12,188 bases of DNA from Sulfurovum sp. (GTDB lineage: Bacteria; Campylobacterota; Campylobacteria; Campylobacterales; Sulfurovaceae). A program made the translations under genes and the position numbers. Location of the stretch: contig JALVXW010000120.1 in assembly GCA_027038155.1 (NCBI GenBank), positions 1 through 12,188 of the forward strand, in the 5' to 3' direction. Shown piece by piece: positions 4,957 to 12,188 of this stretch (position 1 is the first letter of the stretch; the number at the start of each line of letters is the position of its first letter). The notes beneath the pieces were generated by a model that saw only the letters and a program-made list of their open reading frames with translations, was not told the origin of the DNA and did not search any database.

Positions 4957-7146
4957 ATGATAAGCATTGCACTCAATGATGTCTTTAAAGAGGCAGTAAG
5001 GTACGCCAAAGAGAATCGTCATGAATACTTAACTGTAGAGCACCTTTTTTTGGCCATTGTACGTTCTGAAGCAGGCAAAGAGATACTCTCTTTGCTTGAT
5101 GCAGACCTTGTAGCACTAGAAGCAGGGATACAAAAGCATATTGCACAGACAATACCATCACTCAAAGAGGCAGTAGAGCCATTTGAGACAGTCGCACTCT
5201 CACGTGCGATTAATGACATGATGACACACATACACAGCTCTGGACGTACAGAGGCAACGATTGGAGATATGCTAGCAGCGATTTTTATGCAGGAGCACTC
5301 CTATGCGGTCTATTTGATGAGAAGAGAGGGGCTCTCGCGTGTGGATATCCTTGAAGTTATATCGCATCGTTATGATAAACCAGAGGCACAAGAGCATGCC
5401 AATACAAAAGAGGATACACTGCTTGAGCAATTTACCATAGAGCTTGTCTCGGTTGCACGTGCAGGCAAGATAGACCCTGTGGTAGGGCGTGTAGATGAGA
5501 TAGAGCGTGTCATGCAAACCCTTTGTCGTCGTAAAAAGAACAATCCACTGCTTGTGGGTGAACCAGGTGTGGGTAAAACGGCTATTGCAGAGGGTTTGGC
5601 ACTGCGTATTTTGGAAGATGATGTACCCGATATACTCAAAGGTTCTAGGATTTATGCTTTAGATATGGGAGCACTGGTTGCAGGCACCAAATATAGAGGA
5701 GATTTTGAAAAACGTCTTAAAGGAATAATTAAAGAGCTGATACAACAAGATGGAGCCATACTGTTTATAGATGAGATACACACGATGGTTGGTGCAGGGG
5801 CAACCAGTGGTGGAAGCATGGATGCCTCCAATATACTCAAACCAGCCCTTGCTCGTGGAGAGCTAAAGTGTATAGGAGCCACAACCTATCAGGAGTTTAG
5901 AAACTTTTTTGATAAAGATAAGGCACTTAGCCGTAGATTTGCCAAGATAGATGTGGAAGAGCCCAGCAAAGAAGATACCTTTACCATACTTAAAGGTATT
6001 CAGCATAAATATGAAGCGTATCATCACATTCAATTTACCGATGCCGCATTGGAGTCTGCGATAGATCTATCTGTAAAATATCTTCATGATAGATTTTTGC
6101 CAGACAAAGCGATGGATATTATTGATGAGGTGGGTGCCTCATTTATGCTTAGAGGGCAGAGTAACGTGAGTGTAAAACCAAAAGATATTGAAATATCTGT
6201 TGCCAAGATGATGAAGTTGCCCTCCACAGTGGTAGGTACAGATGATACCAAAAAGTTAAAAAATTTGGAAAAAGATTTAGCTTCACACATTATAGGGCAA
6301 AATGAGGCGATACAAGCACTCTCTGCTGCCATAAAACGCTCTTATGCAGGGCTCAATGGAGAAGATAAGCCCATAGGCTCATTTTTGTTTGTAGGACCTA
6401 CAGGTGTAGGTAAAACAGCACTGGCAACACAGCTTGCCAAAACCATGCAGGTACATTTTGAAAGGCTTGATATGTCTGAGTATATGGAGCCACATACCAT
6501 TTCTCGTTTGGTAGGTGCACCTCCTGGGTATGTTGGGTATGAACAGGGTGGACTGCTTACAGAGATGATTAAAAAGCATCCCCATACGGTCTTATTGTTA
6601 GATGAAATTGAAAAAGCACACCCAGATATTATGAATATTTTACTTCAGGTGATGGATGGTGCAAAACTTACGGACAACAACGGTGTCGTGAGTGATTTTA
6701 AAAATGTGATTTTGATTATGACCTCCAACATAGGCACCAAAGAGGCTAATGTGATGGGCTTTGAAAAAGATACCTCTGCAAAGACAGATAAGGCATTGGC
6801 AGCCTTTTTCTCTCCTGAGTTTAGAAACCGTCTTAGTGGTACAATCGAATTTAATGCCCTCTCTTTAGATATCCTGATGCATATTGTTGAGAGAGAAATA
6901 GACAAAGTCAATGCCCTTTTGGCTCCTAAAAAAGTAAAAATAAAACTTAACAAAAAAGCAAAAGCATACCTTGCCAAAGAGGGGTATGATGAACGCTATG
7001 GTGCACGACATATCGCCAGAGTGATAGATGAGAAAGTCAAAGAAGCATTGACTGATGAGATACTCTTTGGAAAGCTTAAAAAGGGTGGTTTGGTCAAAGT
7101 AGGTTTTAAAGATGAAACACTTACCTTTCGTTTTGCAGAGTACTAA
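4957..7146 (+). CDS. clpA: ATP-dependent Clp protease ATP-binding subunit ClpA
   Basis: ClpA is the hexameric AAA+ unfoldase that feeds substrates into ClpP. Its 729 residues compare with 758 in E. coli. An N domain (about 1-145), the ClpS docking site, is followed by two AAA+ modules. D1 has Walker A GEPGVGKT (201-208), pore loop KYRG (245-248) and Walker B ILFIDE (268-273). D2 has Walker A GPTGVGKT (480-487), pore loop GYVG (524-527), Walker B VLLLDE (545-550) and arginine-finger region FRNRL (622-626). M600-G601-F602 fits the [LIVMP]-G-[FL] loop that docks into ClpP, so this is a protease partner and not a ClpB-type disaggregase, which would also have a long middle coiled coil. The gene is intact, and its ATG follows the clpS stop directly. 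clpP is not in the window. Confidence 0.97.
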   Translation: MISIALNDVFKEAVRYAKENRHEYLTVEHLFLAIVRSEAGKEILSLLDADLVALEAGIQKHIAQTIPSLKEAVEPFETVALSRAINDMMTHIHSSGRTEATIGDMLAAIFMQEHSYAVYLMRREGLSRVDILEVISHRYDKPEAQEHANTKEDTLLEQFTIELVSVARAGKIDPVVGRVDEIERVMQTLCRRKKNNPLLVGEPGVGKTAIAEGLALRILEDDVPDILKGSRIYALDMGALVAGTKYRGDFEKRLKGIIKELIQQDGAILFIDEIHTMVGAGATSGGSMDASNILKPALARGELKCIGATTYQEFRNFFDKDKALSRRFAKIDVEEPSKEDTFTILKGIQHKYEAYHHIQFTDAALESAIDLSVKYLHDRFLPDKAMDIIDEVGASFMLRGQSNVSVKPKDIEISVAKMMKLPSTVVGTDDTKKLKNLEKDLASHIIGQNEAIQALSAAIKRSYAGLNGEDKPIGSFLFVGPTGVGKTALATQLAKTMQVHFERLDMSEYMEPHTISRLVGAPPGYVGYEQGGLLTEMIKKHPHTVLLLDEIEKAHPDIMNILLQVMDGAKLTDNNGVVSDFKNVILIMTSNIGTKEANVMGFEKDTSAKTDKALAAFFSPEFRNRLSGTIEFNALSLDILMHIVEREIDKVNALLAPKKVKIKLNKKAKAYLAKEGYDERYGARHIARVIDEKVKEALTDEILFGKLKKGGLVKVGFKDETLTFRFAEY

Positions 7147-7152
7147 AGAGCA

Positions 7153-7881
7153 ATGGATGAAGTGATTGAAGAGGAGTACTATGTACCGCCTTTAAGTAGA
7201 TATACCTTTGCGTTTCCCAATCCGCGTTATGCACCCGATGAGGGGTTGCTTGCGTATGGTGGAGACCTAACATCGCACCGTTTGCTCACTGCTTACAAAA
7301 AAGGAATATTCCCCTGGTATAGTGAAGGCGACCCTATATTGTGGTGGTCTCCCAACCCTAGATTGTTACTCTATCCCCAAAACTTTAAATTGCGTAAATC
7401 TTTTAGAAGGGTGTTACGTTCTGGAAAATTTTCTGTTACCTTTGACAGACACTTTGCTGAAGTGATTCACCATTGTGCTACAGTACCTAGAAAAGGACAG
7501 GAGTCTTCGTGGATACTCCCTGAAATCATAGAAGCCTATAGCAGACTACATGAAGAGGGTTTTGCGCACGCTATAGAGGTACATCTTGAAGGCAAACTGG
7601 TGGGAGGACTCTATGGGATTGCGTATGGAAAAGCCTTTTTTGGAGAGTCAATGTTCTCTTTGGTCTCCGATGCATCAAAAGTAGCATTTAAAGCACTAAG
7701 TGATGTTTTAGGTAGCAGAGGTTATGATTTTATAGACTGTCAGATGAAAACTGATCATATGGTAGGTCTGGGAGCTCAAGTGGTAGGCAGAGATACCTTT
7801 CTTGATGCACTTGAAGTAGCCATCACCAAAGAGACAGATTTTGGCAAATGGCACGATTTTACATGGGAATATAAGGAATAA
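7153..7881 (+). CDS. aat: Leucyl/phenylalanyl-tRNA--protein transferase
   Basis: Aat moves Leu or Phe from aminoacyl-tRNA onto proteins with N-terminal Arg or Lys, turning them into ClpS/ClpAP substrates. At 242 residues it is close to the E. coli enzyme (234). Family signatures seen in order are GGDL (37-40), GIFPWY (51-56), WWSPNPR (64-70), SSWI (118-121), GGLYG (151-155), FFGESMFS (162-169) followed by ASK, and the DCQ motif near residue 197. The ATG is six bases past the clpA stop; its ribosome-binding site is a poor AAAGAG overlapping that stop, so translation probably depends on coupling with clpA. The order clpS-clpA-aat puts the modifying enzyme, adaptor and unfoldase of one pathway in one transcription unit. 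Confidence 0.96.
   Translation: MDEVIEEEYYVPPLSRYTFAFPNPRYAPDEGLLAYGGDLTSHRLLTAYKKGIFPWYSEGDPILWWSPNPRLLLYPQNFKLRKSFRRVLRSGKFSVTFDRHFAEVIHHCATVPRKGQESSWILPEIIEAYSRLHEEGFAHAIEVHLEGKLVGGLYGIAYGKAFFGESMFSLVSDASKVAFKALSDVLGSRGYDFIDCQMKTDHMVGLGAQVVGRDTFLDALEVAITKETDFGKWHDFTWEYKE
7873..7878 (+). promoter_or_regulatory. Ribosome-binding site of tal inside the last codons of aat
   Basis: AAGGAA forms the last two sense codons of aat and lies six bases before the tal ATG at 7885. It indicates that tal is translated from the same message as aat. Confidence 0.7.
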
Positions 7882-7884
7882 AAG

Positions 7885-8880
7885 ATGGTAAATAGAGATA
7901 TAGGATTCTCTTTGTGGTTAGACTTTGTTGAGAGAGATTATTTGAAAAATGCGTTCTCCTCTTTGATTGAAAAAGGGATTATTAATGGAGCAACATCCAA
8001 CCCTGCCATCTTTGCAAGTGCTATTACCACTTCACCTGCATACAAAGAGCAGCTGGAAGCTCTTGAAGGAGAGAGTGCCAAAAAGAAGTATGAAGCCTTA
8101 GCCATAGAAGATATACGCACTGCTGCACAAAAACTGCGTGGTGTGTATGATGAGGGGAATGATGGGTATATCTCTATTGAGGTAGATCCTTTTTTGTCTC
8201 ATGATACCAAAGGAACCATAGAAGAAGGCAAGCGTCTCTTTGCTGCAATAGGGGAACCGAATGTGATGATAAAAATACCTGCAACCGAAGCAGGGTATGA
8301 TGCTATGACTGAGTTGCTTAGTACAGGTATCTCTGTCAATGCGACACTTGTTTTTTCGCCCAAACAGGCAAAGCGTTGTTTAAAAGCCATGAAAAAAGGG
8401 CTCGATGCATTTGAAGCATCTGGTGGAGGACGTTGTGAAGCGGTCATTTCTGTCTTTGTGAGTCGTTTTGACAGAATGTTAGATGCTGATTTGGCTGCTG
8501 AAGGCTTAGAGGTCTCTAAAACAGGTATCTACAATGCGGCTAAAATCTATAATCTTATAGAGGCACATCATACCCCTGCTGTACGTACGCTCTTTGCAAG
8601 TACAGGCGTCAAAGGTGATGATTTGCCCGCAGCGTACTATATGCAAGAACTGCTTGCCCCACACGCTGTCAATACTGCTCCACTTGCTACCATAGAAGCC
8701 TATATCGCCACAGAGCCCAATAGCCCAAAACTTCCTATAGATGATGCAGTGATTGATGGCTATTTTACCAAGTTGGCAGACAATGGTTTTGCGATGGATG
8801 AAGTTTATGCACAACTCCTAAAAGAGGGGCTAGAGGCTTTTGAAAATGCATTTCAAGAGATGTTAGATAGACTAAAATAA
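7885..8880 (+). CDS. tal: Transaldolase
   Basis: Transaldolase moves a dihydroxyacetone unit between sugar phosphates (sedoheptulose-7-P plus glyceraldehyde-3-P to erythrose-4-P plus fructose-6-P) in the non-oxidative pentose phosphate pathway, in the cytoplasm. The 331-residue protein carries the Schiff-base lysine K130 in VMIKIPAT. It also has WLD at 11-13 (D13, matching E. coli TalB Asp17), GATSNPAIF at 35-43, EVDP at 99-102 (E99) and NATLVFS at 152-158 (T154). The N-terminal WLD and TSNPAIF pattern and the length suggest the longer type-2 bacterial transaldolases rather than the short decameric TalC/fructose-6-P aldolase type. It starts three bases after the aat stop. It has no metabolic link to its neighbours that I can see. 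Confidence 0.95.
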   Translation: MVNRDIGFSLWLDFVERDYLKNAFSSLIEKGIINGATSNPAIFASAITTSPAYKEQLEALEGESAKKKYEALAIEDIRTAAQKLRGVYDEGNDGYISIEVDPFLSHDTKGTIEEGKRLFAAIGEPNVMIKIPATEAGYDAMTELLSTGISVNATLVFSPKQAKRCLKAMKKGLDAFEASGGGRCEAVISVFVSRFDRMLDADLAAEGLEVSKTGIYNAAKIYNLIEAHHTPAVRTLFASTGVKGDDLPAAYYMQELLAPHAVNTAPLATIEAYIATEPNSPKLPIDDAVIDGYFTKLADNGFAMDEVYAQLLKEGLEAFENAFQEMLDRLK

Positions 8881-8889
8881 AGGGATATT

Positions 8890-10050
8890 ATGGAAGAGAA
8901 GTTAAAACTTTACCTGCGAACAATGGTAAGTAACAAAGGGTCTGATTTGCATATCAAATCAAATTCTCAGGTGCGTGTACGAATACATGGCGTGTTGAAG
9001 GTGATGGGAAAAGATGTTTTAACTTCTGAAATGGTTGACAAACTTGCCAGAGAGATTACCACTGCTGACCAGTATGAGAAGTTGCAAATGGATAGAAATT
9101 TGGACTTCTCTTATATTTTAGGCGAAGAGAACAGATTTCGTGTGAATTTCTTTTTTCAGATGGATGGGTTATCGGCGGTATTTCGTGTAATTCCTGTAGA
9201 AATTTTGTCGCTAGAGGCACTCAAATTACCTCCAGTAATTAAAACATTTGCCCAAATACAAAGAGGATTGGTGTTGGTTACCGGGGTTACAGGTTCTGGT
9301 AAATCTACCACACTCGCTGCGATTCTTGACAAGATAAACAGAGAGCAAAAAAAGCATATTATCACCGTAGAAGACCCTATAGAGTTTGTCCATAAAGATA
9401 GAGGGTGTCTTATTAACCAAAGAGCCATTGGTCAAGATGCACACTCATTCTCAGATGCACTAAGAGCAGCCCTAAGAGAAGACCCGGATATTATTTTGGT
9501 AGGAGAGATGAGGGACTTGGAGACAATAGACATTGCCTTACACGCTGCCAATACAGGTCACTTGGTATTCTCTACACTGCACACACTTGATGCCAAAGAG
9601 ACGATTGACAGAATTGTCGGAATGTTCTCTAATGAAGAGCAAAACCGTATTCGTATGTCTTTAGCTTCTGTACTTGAAGGGGTTATCTCTCAGAGGCTAA
9701 TTCCTACTAAAACAGGAGGAAGGGTTGCCTGCATTGAAGTGCTAAAGAAAACAGCAAGAATAGAACAGCTTATTGCCGAAAATAGAGACAACGAAATACC
9801 TGATGCACTCTTTGAAGGAAAAGAGATTTACGGCACACAGACATTTGATCAGGCACTACTGGATATTTTACGTAACAACATCATTACAGAAGAGATGGCA
9901 CTGGAGTATGCTACAAACCCTGCAGATATGAAGCTCAAAATGCAAGGGGTCGGAAAAGGTGCACTGGTTGATAACAATGCAGCAGATAAAGAAGTAGAGG
10001 TATTTGAGCTTAAAGAAGAGGCAGATGAAATAGGTAGCGAATTCTTTTAA
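8890..10050 (+). CDS. pilT: Type IV pilus retraction ATPase, PilT/PilU family
   Basis: This is a cytoplasmic hexameric ATPase that depolymerises type IV pili, powering twitching, surface sensing or DNA uptake. The 386-residue protein has an N-terminal PAS-like domain (about 1-110) with the SDLHIK signature at 18-23. The RecA-like core follows: Walker A GVTGSGKSTT (132-141), Asp box EDPIEFVH (161-168), Walker B ILVGEMRD (202-209, catalytic E206) and His box HLVFSTLHT (224-232). It lacks the tetracysteine zinc motif of assembly ATPases of the PilB type. The C-terminal part has RIEQLIAE (290-297) in the place of the PilT AIRNLIRE motif, then GTQTFDQALLDI and NPADMKLKM, which are closer to PilU, and an acidic tail ending DEIGSEFF. 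PilT is therefore the family call and PilU is a real alternative. No other pilus gene is nearby. AGGGA precedes the ATG by four bases. Confidence 0.9.
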   Translation: MEEKLKLYLRTMVSNKGSDLHIKSNSQVRVRIHGVLKVMGKDVLTSEMVDKLAREITTADQYEKLQMDRNLDFSYILGEENRFRVNFFFQMDGLSAVFRVIPVEILSLEALKLPPVIKTFAQIQRGLVLVTGVTGSGKSTTLAAILDKINREQKKHIITVEDPIEFVHKDRGCLINQRAIGQDAHSFSDALRAALREDPDIILVGEMRDLETIDIALHAANTGHLVFSTLHTLDAKETIDRIVGMFSNEEQNRIRMSLASVLEGVISQRLIPTKTGGRVACIEVLKKTARIEQLIAENRDNEIPDALFEGKEIYGTQTFDQALLDILRNNIITEEMALEYATNPADMKLKMQGVGKGALVDNNAADKEVEVFELKEEADEIGSEFF

Positions 10051-10075
10051 GAGGTTTTATTTAATATTTTTTGGG

Positions 10076-10081
10076 TATAAT
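10076..10081 (+). promoter_or_regulatory. Predicted -10 box of the rplY-pth-permease operon
   Basis: TATAAT in the context TTTTTTGGGTATAATTCGCG follows a T-rich stretch, which closely fits the Campylobacterota housekeeping promoter shape. It lies 29 bases before the rplY ATG, and no other gene intervenes. Confidence 0.75.
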
Positions 10082-10110
10082 TCGCGTCTATTTTATTTTA
10101 AAGGACAGAA

Positions 10111-10647
10111 ATGTTAGAAGGTATCGTTAGAGAGAGTATCGGAAAGACTACTGCAAAGAAGCTTAGAAGAGATGGTTATCTAACTGCAAACCTTTACGCA
10201 AATGGCGTAGAGAACATTCAAGCAGCGTTTAAACGTGGTGAGTTTGTAAGAGCAGTAAGAAAAAAAGAGAGCCTAGCATTCCCAGTGAAAGTGGGTGACA
10301 AAGCATTAAATGTTGTCATTCAAGAGTATCAACTACATCCAGTACATGGAGAAGTAGTACATGTAGATTTAAGAATTACTGTACCAGGACAGGTAACAAA
10401 CTTCCTTGTACCAGTGATTACACACGGAACACCTATTGGACTTAAAAACAAAGGTGTACTTGTGATGTCTAAAAGAAGATTAAAAGTAAGAGGTGCTATT
10501 GAAGATATGCCTGCAAAATTTGATCTTAATGTAGAGTCACTTAACAGAGACGATTCAATTCTTGTAAGAGATGTTGAAGTCCCAGCAAACTGTAGATTGA
10601 TGGACAGACCAGATGTTGCTATCTGTGGTGTAATCAAAGCTAAGTAA
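10111..10647 (+). CDS. rplY: 50S ribosomal protein L25 (Ctc/TL5 form)
   Basis: L25 binds 5S rRNA at the central protuberance of the large ribosomal subunit. At 178 residues this is the longer two-domain form (Ctc/TL5): an N-terminal L25 domain (about 1-90) that contacts 5S rRNA and a C-terminal beta-rich domain (about 95-178), unlike the 94-residue E. coli protein. Visible family features are the KLRRDGYLTANLYANG stretch near residues 17-32 and the HPVHGEVVHVDL segment near 76-87. AAGGA at 10101-10105 lies five bases before the ATG, and a strong promoter stands just upstream. In codon choice it uses AGA almost exclusively for arginine, as expected of a highly expressed AT-rich gene. pth follows after seven bases. 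Confidence 0.96.
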   Translation: MLEGIVRESIGKTTAKKLRRDGYLTANLYANGVENIQAAFKRGEFVRAVRKKESLAFPVKVGDKALNVVIQEYQLHPVHGEVVHVDLRITVPGQVTNFLVPVITHGTPIGLKNKGVLVMSKRRLKVRGAIEDMPAKFDLNVESLNRDDSILVRDVEVPANCRLMDRPDVAICGVIKAK

Positions 10648-10654
10648 GCCTACA

Positions 10655-11227
10655 ATGACACTTTTCGTAGGTCTAGGAAATCCAGGACCACAGTACGAAA
10701 ATACACGTCACAATATCGGCTTTAGAGTCATTGACAAACTTGTTGATGACTTTGGAGCACGAGAGATATCCAAAACCTCTTTTCATGGTAAACTCTACCG
10801 TTCATCCAACGCACTTTTTTTAAAACCTACTACCTTTATGAATCTTTCAGGAAAATCAGTACAAGCGGTTAAACAGTTTTTCAAAGTAGAACTTGAAGAT
10901 ATTATTGTCATTCATGATGATATTGATTTGCCTTTTGGGGCAGTACGTTTTAAAAGAGGTGGGGGTCATGGGGGTCACAATGGACTCAAATCACTTGATG
11001 CCAGCATAGGCAAAGCATATCTGCGTGTGCGTGTAGGCGTAGATAAACCAGAGCATAAGTCGCAAGTAGCTGAGTATGTACTGCATGATTTCTCAGCAGA
11101 AGAGTCTGAGCATATAGGACAACTTATAGAGCATGTTGCCCATGCAGCTAAAGCTCTTGTGCAAGAAGAGCTTAATAGCGTAAAATCGCTCTATAGTCTA
11201 AAATCAACAGAGGGGCTTTACAGATGA
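10655..11227 (+). CDS. pth: Peptidyl-tRNA hydrolase
   Basis: Pth cleaves the ester bond of peptidyl-tRNA that drops off stalled ribosomes and so recycles tRNA. It is a 190-residue cytoplasmic enzyme, near the usual 185-195. The active site is complete: N9 in GLGNPG, catalytic H19 in NTRHNIGF, D88 in VIHDDIDLPFG and N109 in GGHGGHNGLKS, equivalent to Asn10, His20, Asp93 and Asn114 of E. coli. The FLKPTTFMNLSG segment (55-66) is also typical. The ATG is seven bases after the rplY stop with a weak ribosome-binding site, so coupling to rplY is likely. The pairing with rplY makes functional sense, since both belong to translation. Confidence 0.97.
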   Translation: MTLFVGLGNPGPQYENTRHNIGFRVIDKLVDDFGAREISKTSFHGKLYRSSNALFLKPTTFMNLSGKSVQAVKQFFKVELEDIIVIHDDIDLPFGAVRFKRGGGHGGHNGLKSLDASIGKAYLRVRVGVDKPEHKSQVAEYVLHDFSAEESEHIGQLIEHVAHAAKALVQEELNSVKSLYSLKSTEGLYR

Positions 11228-12188
11228 GTTTTTTAAGCCCTAAACTCTATTTTAGATACCTCTTTAAGCTCTATTTGAAAAATCTTCTTTTTATTCTTTT
11301 TGGTCTCTCTTTGGCATTTGCCATTATGGACTATTTTCAGTATGCACAAAAACTCAATGTCACAAGTAGTTACAAAATTTTATATATCTTTTATATGTGG
11401 GAGCAGGCTTTGGGACTGCTCTACCCCCTCTCCATCGTCTTTGCATTACTTGTTACCAAACTGGCGATGATACGTAACAATACCATGGGTGCCTTACATG
11501 CCTTTGGGTACAGTAAAAGGGTTTTGGTTTTGCCTCTATTGTTGGTTGCCGGTATGACCTATGCTCTCTTTACACTGCTACATACCACCGAGTTCTCTTA
11601 TGCACGCGATAAGGGAGCATTGCTTTTAAAAAATGAGATAAATGCCTATGATGTGAATAATCTGTTTTTTAAATACAACGATACCTTTGTCTATATTGAT
11701 AAGCTAGACCCTATTGCAAAGAAGATAGAGGGTATGACTATTTTTAAGGTAAAAAACTATCGGGTAAAATATACGATTAAGGCACCTTATGCATTTTTTA
11801 ATGGTAAAGAGTGGGATGCCAAAGATGCAATACTTAAAACCCATATCTACCAAGATGGTACATTACGAAAATATACGATTGCACATAAAAAAAGCATTAA
11901 AACACTACGTGGATATAAACCAAAAATTATCGAATCACTCTATGAGGGGAAAGCACTGAATATTATTGATGCCTACTATACATGGAAGCTTTTAGATAAA
12001 CAAAAATTAAACTCCGACAAGATAAGGGCTGTCTTTTACGATAAAGTTGTGGTACCACTTTTTGCTATAGCTCTGTTAGTGATTTTGTTTTTTAAAATAC
12101 CTTTTCATGCAAGAATGATGAACACAGGTATCATCATAGTACTCTCTTTGGGTGCAACCTTTGGTATATGGGGAATCCTATATGGTCT
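11224..12188 (+). CDS. LptF/LptG (YjgP/YjgQ) family permease, 5' part
   Basis: This reading frame is open from the ATG at 11224 to the right edge (321 codons, no stop). LptF and LptG are inner-membrane subunits of the LptB2FGC transporter that extracts lipopolysaccharide and sends it to the outer membrane. Membrane segments are visible at about residues 18-36, 62-82 and 101-118, followed by a polar region of about 150 residues (120-268) that fits the periplasmic beta-jellyroll, then segments at about 274-292 and 301-320. One more helix is expected beyond the edge. The loop after the second helix holds the family's cytoplasmic ALHAFGYSKR pattern (90-99), the coupling helix that contacts LptB. 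It looks slightly more LptG-like (early DYFQ) but I cannot separate LptF from LptG. The ATG overlaps the pth stop (ATGA). Confidence 0.88.
   Translation, partial: MSFLSPKLYFRYLFKLYLKNLLFILFGLSLAFAIMDYFQYAQKLNVTSSYKILYIFYMWEQALGLLYPLSIVFALLVTKLAMIRNNTMGALHAFGYSKRVLVLPLLLVAGMTYALFTLLHTTEFSYARDKGALLLKNEINAYDVNNLFFKYNDTFVYIDKLDPIAKKIEGMTIFKVKNYRVKYTIKAPYAFFNGKEWDAKDAILKTHIYQDGTLRKYTIAHKKSIKTLRGYKPKIIESLYEGKALNIIDAYYTWKLLDKQKLNSDKIRAVFYDKVVVPLFAIALLVILFFKIPFHARMMNTGIIIVLSLGATFGIWGILYG

Noticed and set aside
8890..10050. PilB or GspE-type assembly ATPase as the identity of this gene
   Set aside because: The tetracysteine zinc motif and long N-terminal domain of assembly ATPases are absent, and the SDLHIK start and length fit the retraction family.

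Overview
The window looks like chromosome from a Campylobacterota (epsilonproteobacterial) bacterium, probably a free-living Sulfurovum- or Sulfurimonas-like organism. This is inferred from the AT-rich sequence, promoters that are little more than a TATAAT-type -10 box after T-rich DNA, and the gene orders clpS-clpA-aat and rplY-pth-LptF/G permease. From memory, both orders also occur in Campylobacter jejuni. No database search was possible, so the genus is a guess.

Region 1 (1-509): the 5' part of pyrB (aspartate carbamoyltransferase) on the minus strand, running off the left edge, and a divergent promoter region. Region 2 (510-3948): an accessory-looking segment with two plus-strand genes. 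The first is an orphan AAA_14-type ATPase with a winged-helix-like region and a nuclease-like C-terminus. The second is a secreted protein that joins four DUF4214-like units to a GH26-type glycoside hydrolase domain. Around and between them lie stretches with no recognisable gene (1704-1979 and 3786-3948). Region 3 (3949-4656): bioD on the minus strand, sharing an intergenic region with clpS in which the two predicted -10 boxes overlap.

Region 4 (4657-10050): a tightly packed plus-strand run, clpS-clpA-aat-tal-pilT/pilU-like. The first three genes form the bacterial N-degron (N-end rule) pathway. Aat adds Leu or Phe to proteins with basic N-termini, ClpS recognises the resulting N-degron, and ClpA unfolds the substrate into ClpP, which is not in this window. 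Transaldolase and a type IV pilus retraction ATPase follow without an obvious internal terminator. Region 5 (10051-12188): a clear promoter followed by rplY (ribosomal protein L25), pth (peptidyl-tRNA hydrolase) and the start of an LptF/LptG-family permease that overlaps pth by 4 bases and runs off the right edge.

Most of the window is well-conserved housekeeping sequence. The least ordinary part is 510-3948, especially the DUF4214-GH26 fusion and the orphan ATPase. I found no CRISPR array, tRNA, rRNA, insertion sequence or obvious phage gene, and I do not claim a new multi-gene system.
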